Of a stretch of 12,670 nucleotides of DNA, positions 5,913 through 12,640 are shown one piece after another (position 1 is the first letter of the stretch; each line of letters opens with the position of its first letter). A program made the position numbers and the translations under genes. The notes under the pieces were generated by a model. It saw only the letters and a program-made list of their open reading frames with translations. It had not been told where the DNA came from and ran no database searches. The stretch is from contig CAYJLW010000097.1 in NCBI GenBank assembly GCA_964370965.1, positions 1 to 12,670 of the forward strand, given 5' to 3'. Origin of the DNA: CAYJLW01 sp964370965. Lineage in GTDB: Bacteria; Actinomycetota; Acidimicrobiia; UBA2766.

Positions 5913-6491
5913 TCACGGGAAGAACTGCTCGTCGATCCTGGTGACGCTGCCCTCGTCGACGACGATCTTGACAGGGGCGTCCGGGCGCACCTGGGCCTTG
6001 AACTGCGCCACCGACACCAGCTTCGTCTCCGTGGAGCCCAAGCTCTCCAGGAGGTGGATCTGCACGCTGGGAGAGATCGGGAACGTGCGGAGCTTCGGGT
6101 TCTTGTTGCTGATGTAGTAGTCGTTCTCGATGTAGTCCTGCTCCGGGGGTATGGCGCCGTCCTCGTGCGCCGCGTCCACGGCGGCCTGGCCGGTGAGCAA
6201 CTCGGCGTAGTCGATCGTGAGCGTGTAGGACCCGCCCCCGCCGCCCACGGACTTCACGTAGCCGAACGCCGATTCGCTCACCCCTCCCGGTGGCGGCGCC
6301 GCCGTGGGCGTGGCCGCCGGTGTCGTGGCCGTCGCTGTCGGAGCCGGAGTGGCGGTCTCCGTGGGCGACGCGCTCGGGGTCGGGGACTTCTTCGGCTCCT
6401 TCTTGGCCTCGGCGCAGCCTCCGGTGAGCGCCCCGGCGAAGACGGCAACGGCGACGGCGAGCACCGCCGTGAGATGCGCCCTGCGGCCCAT
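5913..6491 (-). CDS. Thr/Pro-rich secreted lipoprotein, unknown function
   Basis: A 192-aa protein. It has a basic start, a hydrophobic stretch (about 7-22) and a near-lipobox LTGGC with Cys26, so it is probably lipid-anchored outside the membrane; the Thr at -3 makes the lipobox imperfect. A Lys/Ser/Thr/Pro/Ala linker (about 27-70) follows, resembling a cell-wall-spanning spacer. The folded part (about 72-192) contains GYVKSV, LTIDYAELLTG, an acidic DAAHEDG, and a striking aromatic run DYIENDYYISNKNPKLRTF (119-137). I do not recognise a named family for it. The start at 6491 has a strong GAGGAGG 7 nt upstream. A TAGCTT (6525-6520) is a possible -10 box. It lies 127 bp downstream of the next membrane-protein gene, with a hairpin between them, so it may be transcribed separately. 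Confidence 0.8.
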   Translation of the reverse strand: MGRRAHLTAVLAVAVAVFAGALTGGCAEAKKEPKKSPTPSASPTETATPAPTATATTPAATPTAAPPPGGVSESAFGYVKSVGGGGGSYTLTIDYAELLTGQAAVDAAHEDGAIPPEQDYIENDYYISNKNPKLRTFPISPSVQIHLLESLGSTETKLVSVAQFKAQVRPDAPVKIVVDEGSVTRIDEQFFP

Positions 6492-6549
6492 GTCCGCCTC
6501 CTCTCGTTCGGGCATCAGGAAGCTAGACGGCTCAAGCGTCCCCGCTCTT

Positions 6550-6592
6550 ACGCGCCCCGGCCGCCGGCCCCGGCGAACCCCGGGGAGCGCGT
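6550..6592 (-). terminator. Hairpin between two minus-strand envelope genes
   Basis: ACGCGCCCCGG (6550-6560) can pair with CCGGGGAGCGCGT (6580-6592) apart from a two-base bulge. The loop is itself GC-rich and partly self-complementary. It lies 26 bp past the stop of the membrane-protein gene and before the lipoprotein gene, as a terminator of the former would. No T-tract is visible. Confidence 0.35.
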
Positions 6593-6618
6593 CCTCCTGC
6601 GGCGATCGTGAGGCCGGA

Positions 6619-7233
6619 TCAGCCCGAGAACTGGCAGAGCTTCCATTCGCCGTCCTCCTTGACGAGGCCGGCCTGGATGTCGGAGGACGCCCGACGGCGC
6701 TTCAGCGTGTACTCGGTGCGGCCCCTGCCGTTGACGATCTCCGTGGAGTGGACGTTGTAGGAGACGATGGGGCCGTTGCGTTCCCGCTCCTTTCGGATGA
6801 TGCCCACGAACTCCTCGGAGCCGATCTCATCCTGGAGACTGCGGCAGAGGTGGCTGTAGGCCTCGCTCGTCTTGTTCGCCTTCAGGGCGGCGAGGTAGTC
6901 GTTCGTGGCGTCGGCGGGACCGGTGACGGCCTTCACGAAGAAGACGACGGCGACGACGACGGCAGCGATGCCGAGCAGGACGACCGCGCCCACGACGACG
7001 AGGACGTTGCGGAGGGTGTGGCTCTTCTTCGCCGGCGGTTGCCCGGGCCAGCCGGGCACGGGCGCCCCGGGGGGCCCCGGGGGCGGCTGCCAAGGCCCCG
7101 CACCGGGAGGCACGCCCGGGGCCGGGGGCGGCTGTGCGGGGGAGAAAGGCACCTCGCCCGGAGGAGGGGCCGGAGACCAAGGTCCCTGTTGGCCCGGGGG
7201 AGTCGGCCCGGACGGCCCCTGCGGTTCGGTCAC
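6619..7233 (-). CDS. Pro-rich single-pass membrane protein with DUF4878-like extracellular domain
   Basis: A 204-aa protein. Residues 1-70 are a Pro/Gly-rich cytosolic tail with repeated PPG and PGxP units, ending in KKSH. One hydrophobic segment spans about 77-101. The exterior domain (about 104-204) starts with GPADATNDYLAALKANKTSEAYSHLC and ends with DGEWKLCQFSG. That pattern resembles DUF4878/lumazine-binding-like domains, which begin with a helix about growth or usage of a chain and end in a W-K-hydrophobic strand. The two Cys (130, 200) could form a disulfide. This layout is common in actinobacteria and no function is known. The GTG at 7233 is chosen because AGGAG lies 6 nt upstream. 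Longer in-frame forms to 7533 have no site and run into the divergent PI-PLC gene. Confidence 0.82.
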   Translation of the reverse strand: MTEPQGPSGPTPPGQQGPWSPAPPPGEVPFSPAQPPPAPGVPPGAGPWQPPPGPPGAPVPGWPGQPPAKKSHTLRNVLVVVGAVVLLGIAAVVVAVVFFVKAVTGPADATNDYLAALKANKTSEAYSHLCRSLQDEIGSEEFVGIIRKERERNGPIVSYNVHSTEIVNGRGRTEYTLKRRRASSDIQAGLVKEDGEWKLCQFSG

Positions 7234-7349
7234 TTCGTTCTCCTGGACGACGCTGCTACCTCGCTGCGAGTGTAACGCCGCCGGCACTGGACCGGGACAC
7301 TCAGAGGGCCGGAGCCCATCCGTGTCGAAGTCCCAACGCGACCCGGGAA

Positions 7350-7363
7350 GTTCCCCGGGGAAC
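7350..7363. promoter_or_regulatory. 14-bp perfect palindrome upstream of the PI-PLC gene
   Basis: GTTCCCCGGGGAAC is a perfect palindrome ending 33 bp before the PI-PLC-like start. A second CCCGGG (7343-7348) lies 6 bp from the CCCGGG at its centre, so alternative pairings exist. The site lies in the 163-bp space between divergent genes and could be an operator or a short leader hairpin. TTAGGT (7371-7376) just downstream is a weak -10 candidate. Confidence 0.35.
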
Positions 7364-7396
7364 CATCCTGTTAGGTGCTCGCTACCTGGGGGCGGC

Positions 7397-8785
7397 ATGC
7401 GCAAGAGACTGGTCCTGGCGGCCACGGCCGCTCTGGTTCTCGTGGCGACGGCGGGCGCTCCCGCGCAGGCGACGCCGTACCCGAACGACGCCACCCTTCG
7501 GATGAACCAGGTGCAGCACCTCGGCTCGCACAACAGCTACCGCCTGAAGGCCCCGTGGCCGATCCCTGTGCTCGTCGCCCTGCTGAACTACGGCCACGCG
7601 CCCCTGCCTCTACAGTTCGGGCTCGAGGGCGTCCGCCAGATCGAGCTCGACGTCTACTGGGAGCCCGACCGGGGCGGATTCACGGTCCACCACATCCCGG
7701 TCGTCGACCAGCGATCCAGTTGCCCGCTCCTCTCGGAGTGCCTCGCCCAGGTGCGGGACTGGTCGGCGGCCAACCCGTCCCACGCGCCCCTGTTCGTCCA
7801 GATCGAACCGAAGGACGACCTCTCCTTCGGCGACGAGCCCACGAACCACTACGACGAGCTCGACGCCCTCATCCGCTCGGTCGTCCCGGCGTCCGGGCTC
7901 GTCACCCCCGACGACGTCCGGGGCGCCCACGCCACGGTCGCCGAGGCGCTGGCGACCGACGGCTGGCCCACCCTGGGATGGGCGCGGGGCCGGGTGTTGT
8001 TCTTCCTCGACGTGGGCGCCGGCCCCGCCACCGACAACTACCTCGCCGGGCACCCGAACCTCGAGGGTCGCGTGGCCTTCCCGGCCGGTCAGAGCGGCGC
8101 GTCCTGGGCCGGAGTCTTCGTCGTGAACGACCCCGTCGCCGGCCAGTCCCGCATCCAGGGCCTCGTCTCCGACGGCTACATCGTGCGTACCCGGGCGGAC
8201 GACGACGTCGTCCTCGACCCGGTCGCCGCCGCCGCCGCCCTCGACAGCGGCGCCCAGCTCGTCTCGACGGACTTCCCCTCCCCGGGCCACGCGGCTCAGG
8301 GACCGGGAGCGTTCACGATCCCCGGCGGAACGCCGTCGCGCTGCAACCCGGTGAGCGCCCCGCCCTGGTGCGTCCCGGGGGACGTCGAGGCCGGTCTCAC
8401 CAACCCCCGCGACCAGACGGTGTCGGTGACGCTCGCCGGCGGCCTCTCATACGGCAACGTCGGCACCGTCCCGCCCTGGACGATCACGGTGGGCCCTCCG
8501 GGCGCCGAACCCGCCAACCAGGTGAGCGGCACAGCCACCATCCCTGGCCTGGTGAGCGGCACGGCCACGGTCGCCATCGACGCCCACCAGTTCCTCGGCC
8601 TGCCGCTGTACGTGGGGGCCGTCGAGGTCGCCGACCCCGGATCCGGCGTGGACGTGGACGCCCCCCTCGTCCTCGCCACGATCCTGCGCTCCGGCGACGA
8701 CGGCGCCGCGGCCACCGGCTGGTGGGTAGACACGACGTCGTTCCCATGGCAGAGCGGCACGATCACCTGGTCCGTCACCCAGTAG
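7397..8785 (+). CDS. Secreted PI-PLC-like phosphodiesterase (Ca2+-dependent PI-PLC type)
   Basis: A 462-aa exported protein. A basic N-terminus and hydrophobic core (1-20) end near AQA (23-25), a signal peptidase I site. The catalytic TIM-barrel region (about 33-310) carries NQVQHLGSHNSY (37-48) with the first catalytic His (H45) and Asn46. It continues with IELDVYWEP (82-90), where E83 and D85 are likely Ca2+ ligands, and VHHIPVVD (97-104) with the second His. A distal LVSTDFPSPG...CNPV follows (288-318). These are features of the bacterial Ca2+-dependent phosphoinositide phospholipase C (PI-PLC-C1) family. A beta-rich C-terminal region of about 130 residues, with a repeated VSGTAT (376, 386), is extra and unrecognised. 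The ATG was chosen because the signal peptide starts there, with GGGGG about 4 nt upstream. Substrate is inferred from the family. Confidence 0.88.
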   Translation: MRKRLVLAATAALVLVATAGAPAQATPYPNDATLRMNQVQHLGSHNSYRLKAPWPIPVLVALLNYGHAPLPLQFGLEGVRQIELDVYWEPDRGGFTVHHIPVVDQRSSCPLLSECLAQVRDWSAANPSHAPLFVQIEPKDDLSFGDEPTNHYDELDALIRSVVPASGLVTPDDVRGAHATVAEALATDGWPTLGWARGRVLFFLDVGAGPATDNYLAGHPNLEGRVAFPAGQSGASWAGVFVVNDPVAGQSRIQGLVSDGYIVRTRADDDVVLDPVAAAAALDSGAQLVSTDFPSPGHAAQGPGAFTIPGGTPSRCNPVSAPPWCVPGDVEAGLTNPRDQTVSVTLAGGLSYGNVGTVPPWTITVGPPGAEPANQVSGTATIPGLVSGTATVAIDAHQFLGLPLYVGAVEVADPGSGVDVDAPLVLATILRSGDDGAAATGWWVDTTSFPWQSGTITWSVTQ

Positions 8786-8836
8786 CCGGCGTCCGGCGGA
8801 CCCGCCCACGTCGTGGCCGGCCGGCGCCCCCCGCCA

Positions 8837-8870
8837 TGACGAGCCCGCCCTGACAAGCCCGGCCTGACAG
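8837..8870. repeat. Tandem 14-bp direct repeats upstream of the TLP1 gene
   Basis: TGACGAGCCCGCCC (8837-8850) is followed directly by TGACAAGCCCGGCC (8851-8864), matching at 12 of 14 positions. A third partial unit TGACAG (8865-8870) follows. The array lies between the PI-PLC stop and the thiolase-like gene, where a regulator or polymerase site would be. It could equally be chance slippage in GC-rich DNA. Confidence 0.4.
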
Positions 8871-8906
8871 AATCTCGTGGCACAGCGCCAACCCGGGAGT
8901 GAGAAC

Positions 8907-10388
8907 TTGGACGACGCCCGCCTGCCGGTGATCGTGGGCGTGGGCCAGGTCACGTTGCGGGACCAGGCCTGGCCGGACCTCCGCGAACCGCTGGACCTCA
9001 TGGCCGAGGCCGTGTCTCTCGCCGTCCGGGACGCCGGCGCTCCCGTCCTGGCCGAGGTCGACCGCCTCAGGGTCTCGCCCGTGTTCTGCTGGGACTACGC
9101 CAACGCCCCGGCGCTCCTCGCCGACCGCCTGGGCCTCGACTCCGTGGACGCCGCCCTCCTCAAGATCGGCGGCAACACCCCCCAGGAGGGCGTCAACGAA
9201 GCCGCCGAGGCCCTCCAGAGGGGGGAGATCCGGGTGGCCGTGATCGTCGGCGGCGAGTGCATGGCCGCGAAGGCGGCCGCCAAGGCCGCGGGCGGTGAGC
9301 TCGCCTGGGCCATGAGCGACGACCCCCTGCCGGCGAACGAAGAGCCCGTGCTCGTGAACCGCTTCGAGATGACGCGCCGGGCGATCCTGCCCATCCACAT
9401 CTACCCGCTCTTCGAGCCGGCCCTCCGGGTGGCGGCCGGCCGCACCCCCGAGGCGCATGTCCGCTACCTGGGCGAGATGATGGCGCGCTTCACCGACGTC
9501 GCCGCCGCCAACCCCCACGCCTGGTTCCGGGAGCGCCGCAGCCCGGCGGAGCTCACAACCGTGACGCCGGAGAACCGCATGGTCTCCACGCCTTACCCGG
9601 TGCGGCTGAACTCGTTCATGAACGTGGACCAGGCCGCCGCCGCCGTCCTCACGACCGCCGCGACGGCCCGGCGTCTCGGCGTCCCCGAGGACCGCTGGGT
9701 GTACGTCTGGGCGGGCGGGGACTGCAACGACATCTGGTGGTTCACCGAGCACGTCGCCTACGACCACTCCCCCGCCATGGCGGCCTGCGCCCGGGCGGTG
9801 CTGGGGGACGCCGGTGTCGGCATCGACGACGTCGCCCTCTTCGACCTCTACTCCTGCAACGCCTCCGTCGTGCAGCTCGCCGCCGAGGCCCTCGGCCTCC
9901 CCCCCGACGACCCCCGGCCCCGCACCGTCACCGGCGGCCTCCCCTACGCGGGCGGGCCGTGGAACAACTACGTCACCCACGCCGTCGCCGCCATGGCCGA
10001 GCGCCTCCGGCGCAGCGAGGGCGACCTGGGGATCGTGACGGGCAACGGCGGGTTCCTCACGAAGCACGCGTTCGGCCTCTACGGCCGACGGCCGCCCCCC
10101 CGGCCCTTCCGGCGCAACGACGTCGCCGCCGACCAGGCCGCCGTCGGCGCCGCCGCCCACCCCCGCCTGGAGGAGGACCCGTCGGGAACGGGCACGGTGG
10201 AGGGCTACACCGTCCCCTTCAACCGCGACGGCACCCCGGAACGGGTCCTCGCTCTCGTCCGCCTCGACGAGGGCCGGCGCACGCTCCTGAACTCCTCCGA
10301 CCCCGGTGTGAGCGCGGCGTTCCTCGACGGCGAGTGGTTCGGCCGCCCCGTCGAAGTGGGACCGGACTGCACCTTCACGCCCGTTTGA
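8907..10388 (+). CDS. Thiolase-like protein type 1 (TLP1), lacking thiolase cysteines
   Basis: A 493-aa cytosolic protein often labelled acetyl-CoA acetyltransferase. It has a thiolase fold: PVIVGVGQ (7-14), VAVIVGGECMAA (110-121), NVDQAAAAVL (239-248) and VALFDLYSCNAS (309-320). It then has YAGGPWNNYVTHA (347-359), where thiolases have GGHPxGxSG, and VTGNGGFLTKHAFGLY (377-392), where they have the CxG Cys. The nucleophile-cysteine region reads KIGGNTPQ (86-93), so both catalytic Cys are missing. Residues about 415-493 match the extra C-terminal domain of mycobacterial TLP1, a protein reported as monomeric and without thiolase activity. The TTG at 8907 has GGGAG 7 nt upstream and gives the family's usual start; an in-frame GTG at 8877 lacks a site but remains possible. 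It likely binds an acyl-CoA in lipid metabolism. Confidence 0.9.
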   Translation: MDDARLPVIVGVGQVTLRDQAWPDLREPLDLMAEAVSLAVRDAGAPVLAEVDRLRVSPVFCWDYANAPALLADRLGLDSVDAALLKIGGNTPQEGVNEAAEALQRGEIRVAVIVGGECMAAKAAAKAAGGELAWAMSDDPLPANEEPVLVNRFEMTRRAILPIHIYPLFEPALRVAAGRTPEAHVRYLGEMMARFTDVAAANPHAWFRERRSPAELTTVTPENRMVSTPYPVRLNSFMNVDQAAAAVLTTAATARRLGVPEDRWVYVWAGGDCNDIWWFTEHVAYDHSPAMAACARAVLGDAGVGIDDVALFDLYSCNASVVQLAAEALGLPPDDPRPRTVTGGLPYAGGPWNNYVTHAVAAMAERLRRSEGDLGIVTGNGGFLTKHAFGLYGRRPPPRPFRRNDVAADQAAVGAAAHPRLEEDPSGTGTVEGYTVPFNRDGTPERVLALVRLDEGRRTLLNSSDPGVSAAFLDGEWFGRPVEVGPDCTFTPV

Positions 10389-10401
10389 GGGCGGGCCGGA
10401 A

Positions 10402-11391
10402 TCAGCCCGGGCCGATGTAGGTGCTCGTGTCCACGACGAGGTCCGACACCACCAGGGAGCGCTCGTCGGCGTGGCCGCTCCCCGCCTTGCCGTGGTGGTA
10501 GGCCATGCGCAGCTTGTCACCGTCCCAGAAGACGTCCTCGCCGCCGGGGCGCTCGAGGAAGGGCAGCGCCGTGCCCCAGGGCCAGCCGGTGGCGTTCACG
10601 CGCGTGCAGGCGGATCGCAGGTTCCCGCAGAGGGCGAAGGCGATCTTGTAGTCGTTGGGGCTGTCGTACCAGAAGTCGCCCCCGGAGTAGAAGAGGAAGT
10701 CGTAGCTCCCGACGCGGGCGTGCGACGGGTTCTCCACCGTGCAGTGCTCCCAGCCGGTCTTGCGCGCCGTCAGGAGGGTGAACGGGCCGTCGGCGGCCTT
10801 CTGCGTCGGAGACGTGAGCGGCTGGCTCATGAGCCTGCGGTTCCCGCCGCAGACGGTGCCGCCGTGGTCGATGCTGTACAGCAGGTAGAGCCCGCCCGCG
10901 GCGGGCGCTGCCACGTCGGGGTCGATGGCGCCGGCGCTGTGCGCGACAAGGGTCGTCTGGTACGCGAACGGCCCGAACGGCGACGTGGAACGGGCCACCC
11001 CTATCGAGTGGGCGGCTCCGGCGCTGGGCCGGGCACTGAAGTAGAGGTAGTAGTAGCTGCCGGACTGCCAGATGCCCGGGGCCCAGAAGTCCCGCTGCGC
11101 CCAGCTCGGCAGCCCGTCGGGGTCGAGGGCGTCCCGGAGACCGGACCAGGGGCCCTTGGCGTTCGTGGCCCGCTCCACCGGCACACGGTAGTAGCCCGCG
11201 TTCGTCGTGTACTTGTAGTAATAGGACCCGACCTTGAGGATCGACGGGTCCGCCGAAGGCACCCATCCGCCCCCCGGCCCGGTGTTCGCGATGCGGAAGC
11301 AGCCCGAGAGCGCCAACGCTGCCACCGCCCCCGCTGCCGTTGCCATGCGCAGGCGGAGACCCCGCCCACCCTGTCGTCGCGTAGCGCCCAT
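10402..11391 (-). CDS. GH43-like glycoside hydrolase lipoprotein
   Basis: A 329-aa exported protein. It has an Arg-rich start, a hydrophobic core (17-29) and a clean lipobox ALSGC with Cys31, so it is probably anchored to the outer face of the membrane. The rest resembles a five-bladed beta-propeller of glycoside hydrolase family 43. SADPSILKVGSYYYKY (46-61) carries the presumed general base D48. RDFWAPGIWQSGSYYYLYFSA (100-120) has the conserved WAP. AIDPDVA (155-161) holds D157, the presumed pKa-modulating acid, and VENPSHAR (219-226) holds the presumed general acid E220. Likely substrates are arabinan, xylan or other furanoside or xyloside glycans. The ATG at 11391 has AAGGAG 5 nt upstream; a GTG at 11397 overlaps that site and was not used. 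The gene converges with TLP1 13 bp away and diverges from the Gfo/Idh gene. Confidence 0.87.
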   Translation of the reverse strand: MGATRRQGGRGLRLRMATAAGAVAALALSGCFRIANTGPGGGWVPSADPSILKVGSYYYKYTTNAGYYRVPVERATNAKGPWSGLRDALDPDGLPSWAQRDFWAPGIWQSGSYYYLYFSARPSAGAAHSIGVARSTSPFGPFAYQTTLVAHSAGAIDPDVAAPAAGGLYLLYSIDHGGTVCGGNRRLMSQPLTSPTQKAADGPFTLLTARKTGWEHCTVENPSHARVGSYDFLFYSGGDFWYDSPNDYKIAFALCGNLRSACTRVNATGWPWGTALPFLERPGGEDVFWDGDKLRMAYHHGKAGSGHADERSLVVSDLVVDTSTYIGPG

Positions 11392-11427
11392 GCCCACTCC
11401 TTCTCTCGCGACCCTCCAGAGGCGGCC

Positions 11428-11460
11428 ACGATAGCCTCGCCCGAGCCGGTCCGCTCGGGC
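11428..11460. promoter_or_regulatory. Divergent control region with an 8-bp dyad
   Basis: GCCCGAGC (11439-11446) and GCTCGGGC (11453-11460) form a perfect inverted repeat with a 6-bp spacer, midway between the divergent glycosidase and oxidoreductase genes. Next to it, TATCGT on the minus strand (11433-11428) and TAGCCT on the plus strand (11432-11437) both fit the TAnnnT -10 pattern and overlap. The dyad would then cover the spacer or -35 region of the minus promoter and the start of the plus transcript. A single repressor there could control both genes. No -35 boxes are recognisable. Confidence 0.4.
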
Positions 11461-11504
11461 ACCGCCAGAGCCGCGGGGCGGGCCGCACGAGCACCGGAGG
11501 GCAC

Positions 11505-12617
11505 ATGGACCGCGTCCGCATCGGCGTCGTCGGGATCGGCAACGTCGCCCAACTCAACGTCCCCGGCTACCTCGCCCACGAGCACTGCGACGTCGTCGCC
11601 CTCTGCGACCCGCTCCGCGAGCGGGCCGCGGGGGCGGCCGCCGCCTGGGGCGTCCCGAAGGTGTACACGGACCTCGCCGACCTCCTCGCCGACGAAGAGG
11701 TCGACGCCGTGGAGATCCTCACCCCCACGAACCTCCACCGCGGCCACGTCGTGGCGGCGGCCCGGGCGGGCAAGCACGTCTCGTGCCAGAAGCCGATGGC
11801 GAACTCCGTCGCCGACGCCCGCGAGATGCTCGCCGCCGTCGCCGAGGCGGGCGTCACGTTCCGCATCACCGAGTGCGCCCTGCACTACCCGCCGCTCCTC
11901 AAGGCGAAGGAGCTCATCCGCTCCGGGGCGATCGGCACGCCCACGATGCTGCGGGTCAAGACCGTCGTGGGCCACACCGACTCGGTGTTCCAGCGCGACC
12001 TCGGCCTCGACGGCTACGTGTGGCGGATCGACTCGCGCAGCCCTGGCGGGCACCTCTTCGACGACGTCGTGCACAAGTACGCCGTGGCGCTCTGGCTCTT
12101 CGACGAGGACGTGCGCTCCGTGCAGGCGGTCGTCCGCCAGGCGCCCGGCTTCATGGAAGCGCCCACGGCGGCGCTCTGGGAGTACGAGCGCGACGACCTC
12201 CTCGGCCTCATGGAGGTCACCTTCGCCCCGGACATGTACCTGCGCTCGGACTACTACGGCGCGGACGAGTTCTTCGAGATCCAAGGCACGGCGGGGTTCC
12301 TTTGGGTCACACGCTGCACCGGCAGGATGCTCGACCTCCCCCCGCTCGTCCTGTACCGGGGCGACGGCACCACGTCGTCATGGGCGGACCTCGACGCCGA
12401 CTGGGGCACGGGCTTCCGGGACTCCGCCGCCCACTTCGTGGACTCACTGCTCGCGGACACGCAGCCGGACATGTCCGGGGAGACGGCGGTCAAGGTCCTG
12501 CAGCTCTGCTTCGCCGTCTACCAGGCGTCCCGCGAGCGCCGCCCCGTCGACCCGGCCACGATCGAGACGTCGGTGTCGCCGCCGTGGTGGCCGCCGTACG
12601 GCGAGCACCTGGGGTAG
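11505..12617 (+). CDS. Gfo/Idh/MocA family oxidoreductase
   Basis: A 370-aa NAD(P)-dependent dehydrogenase acting on a sugar, inositol or similar polyol. The Rossmann half (about 1-125) has IGVVGIGNVA (6-15), VVALCDP (30-36), EILTPTNLH (70-78) and the active-site loop KHVSCQKPMA (90-99). The usual Glu-Lys-Pro there is Gln-Lys-Pro, but the catalytic Lys (K96) is kept. The C-terminal half carries GGHLFDDVVHKYAVALWL (181-198), the GGxxxDxxxH substrate motif with D186 and H190. It ends in a WWPPYG motif. The ATG at 11505 has GGAGG about 5 nt upstream. It shares its upstream region with the GH43-like lipoprotein, so it may oxidise a sugar freed by that enzyme. The substrate is not deducible. A perfect palindrome lies 23 bp downstream. 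Confidence 0.93.
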   Translation: MDRVRIGVVGIGNVAQLNVPGYLAHEHCDVVALCDPLRERAAGAAAAWGVPKVYTDLADLLADEEVDAVEILTPTNLHRGHVVAAARAGKHVSCQKPMANSVADAREMLAAVAEAGVTFRITECALHYPPLLKAKELIRSGAIGTPTMLRVKTVVGHTDSVFQRDLGLDGYVWRIDSRSPGGHLFDDVVHKYAVALWLFDEDVRSVQAVVRQAPGFMEAPTAALWEYERDDLLGLMEVTFAPDMYLRSDYYGADEFFEIQGTAGFLWVTRCTGRMLDLPPLVLYRGDGTTSSWADLDADWGTGFRDSAAHFVDSLLADTQPDMSGETAVKVLQLCFAVYQASRERRPVDPATIETSVSPPWWPPYGEHLG

Positions 12618-12640
12618 GGCCGGGACGGCGGACTTTGGAG

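Noticed and set aside
4816..6117. 433-codon plus-strand open frame over arsR and the dienelactone hydrolase
   Set aside because: Arg-rich shadow frame; the dienelactone hydrolase triad lies in a different frame.
8785..8830. Possible hairpin from GCCGGC copies just after the PI-PLC stop
   Set aside because: GCCGGC is self-complementary and frequent in such DNA; the arms do not extend to a convincing stem.
10389..10401. Terminator between TLP1 and the GH43-like gene
   Set aside because: Only a 5-bp CGGGC/GCCCG stem is present around the 13-bp space, overlapping the end of the minus-strand gene; too weak to call.
8775..10520. 581-codon minus-strand open frame opposite the TLP1 gene
   Set aside because: Val/Gly/Glu-rich antisense frame of a GC-rich gene, no motif; the plus strand encodes a full recognisable family member.
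11001..12284. 427-codon minus-strand open frame opposite the Gfo/Idh gene
   Set aside because: Antisense shadow; it also runs out of frame into the GH43-like gene.
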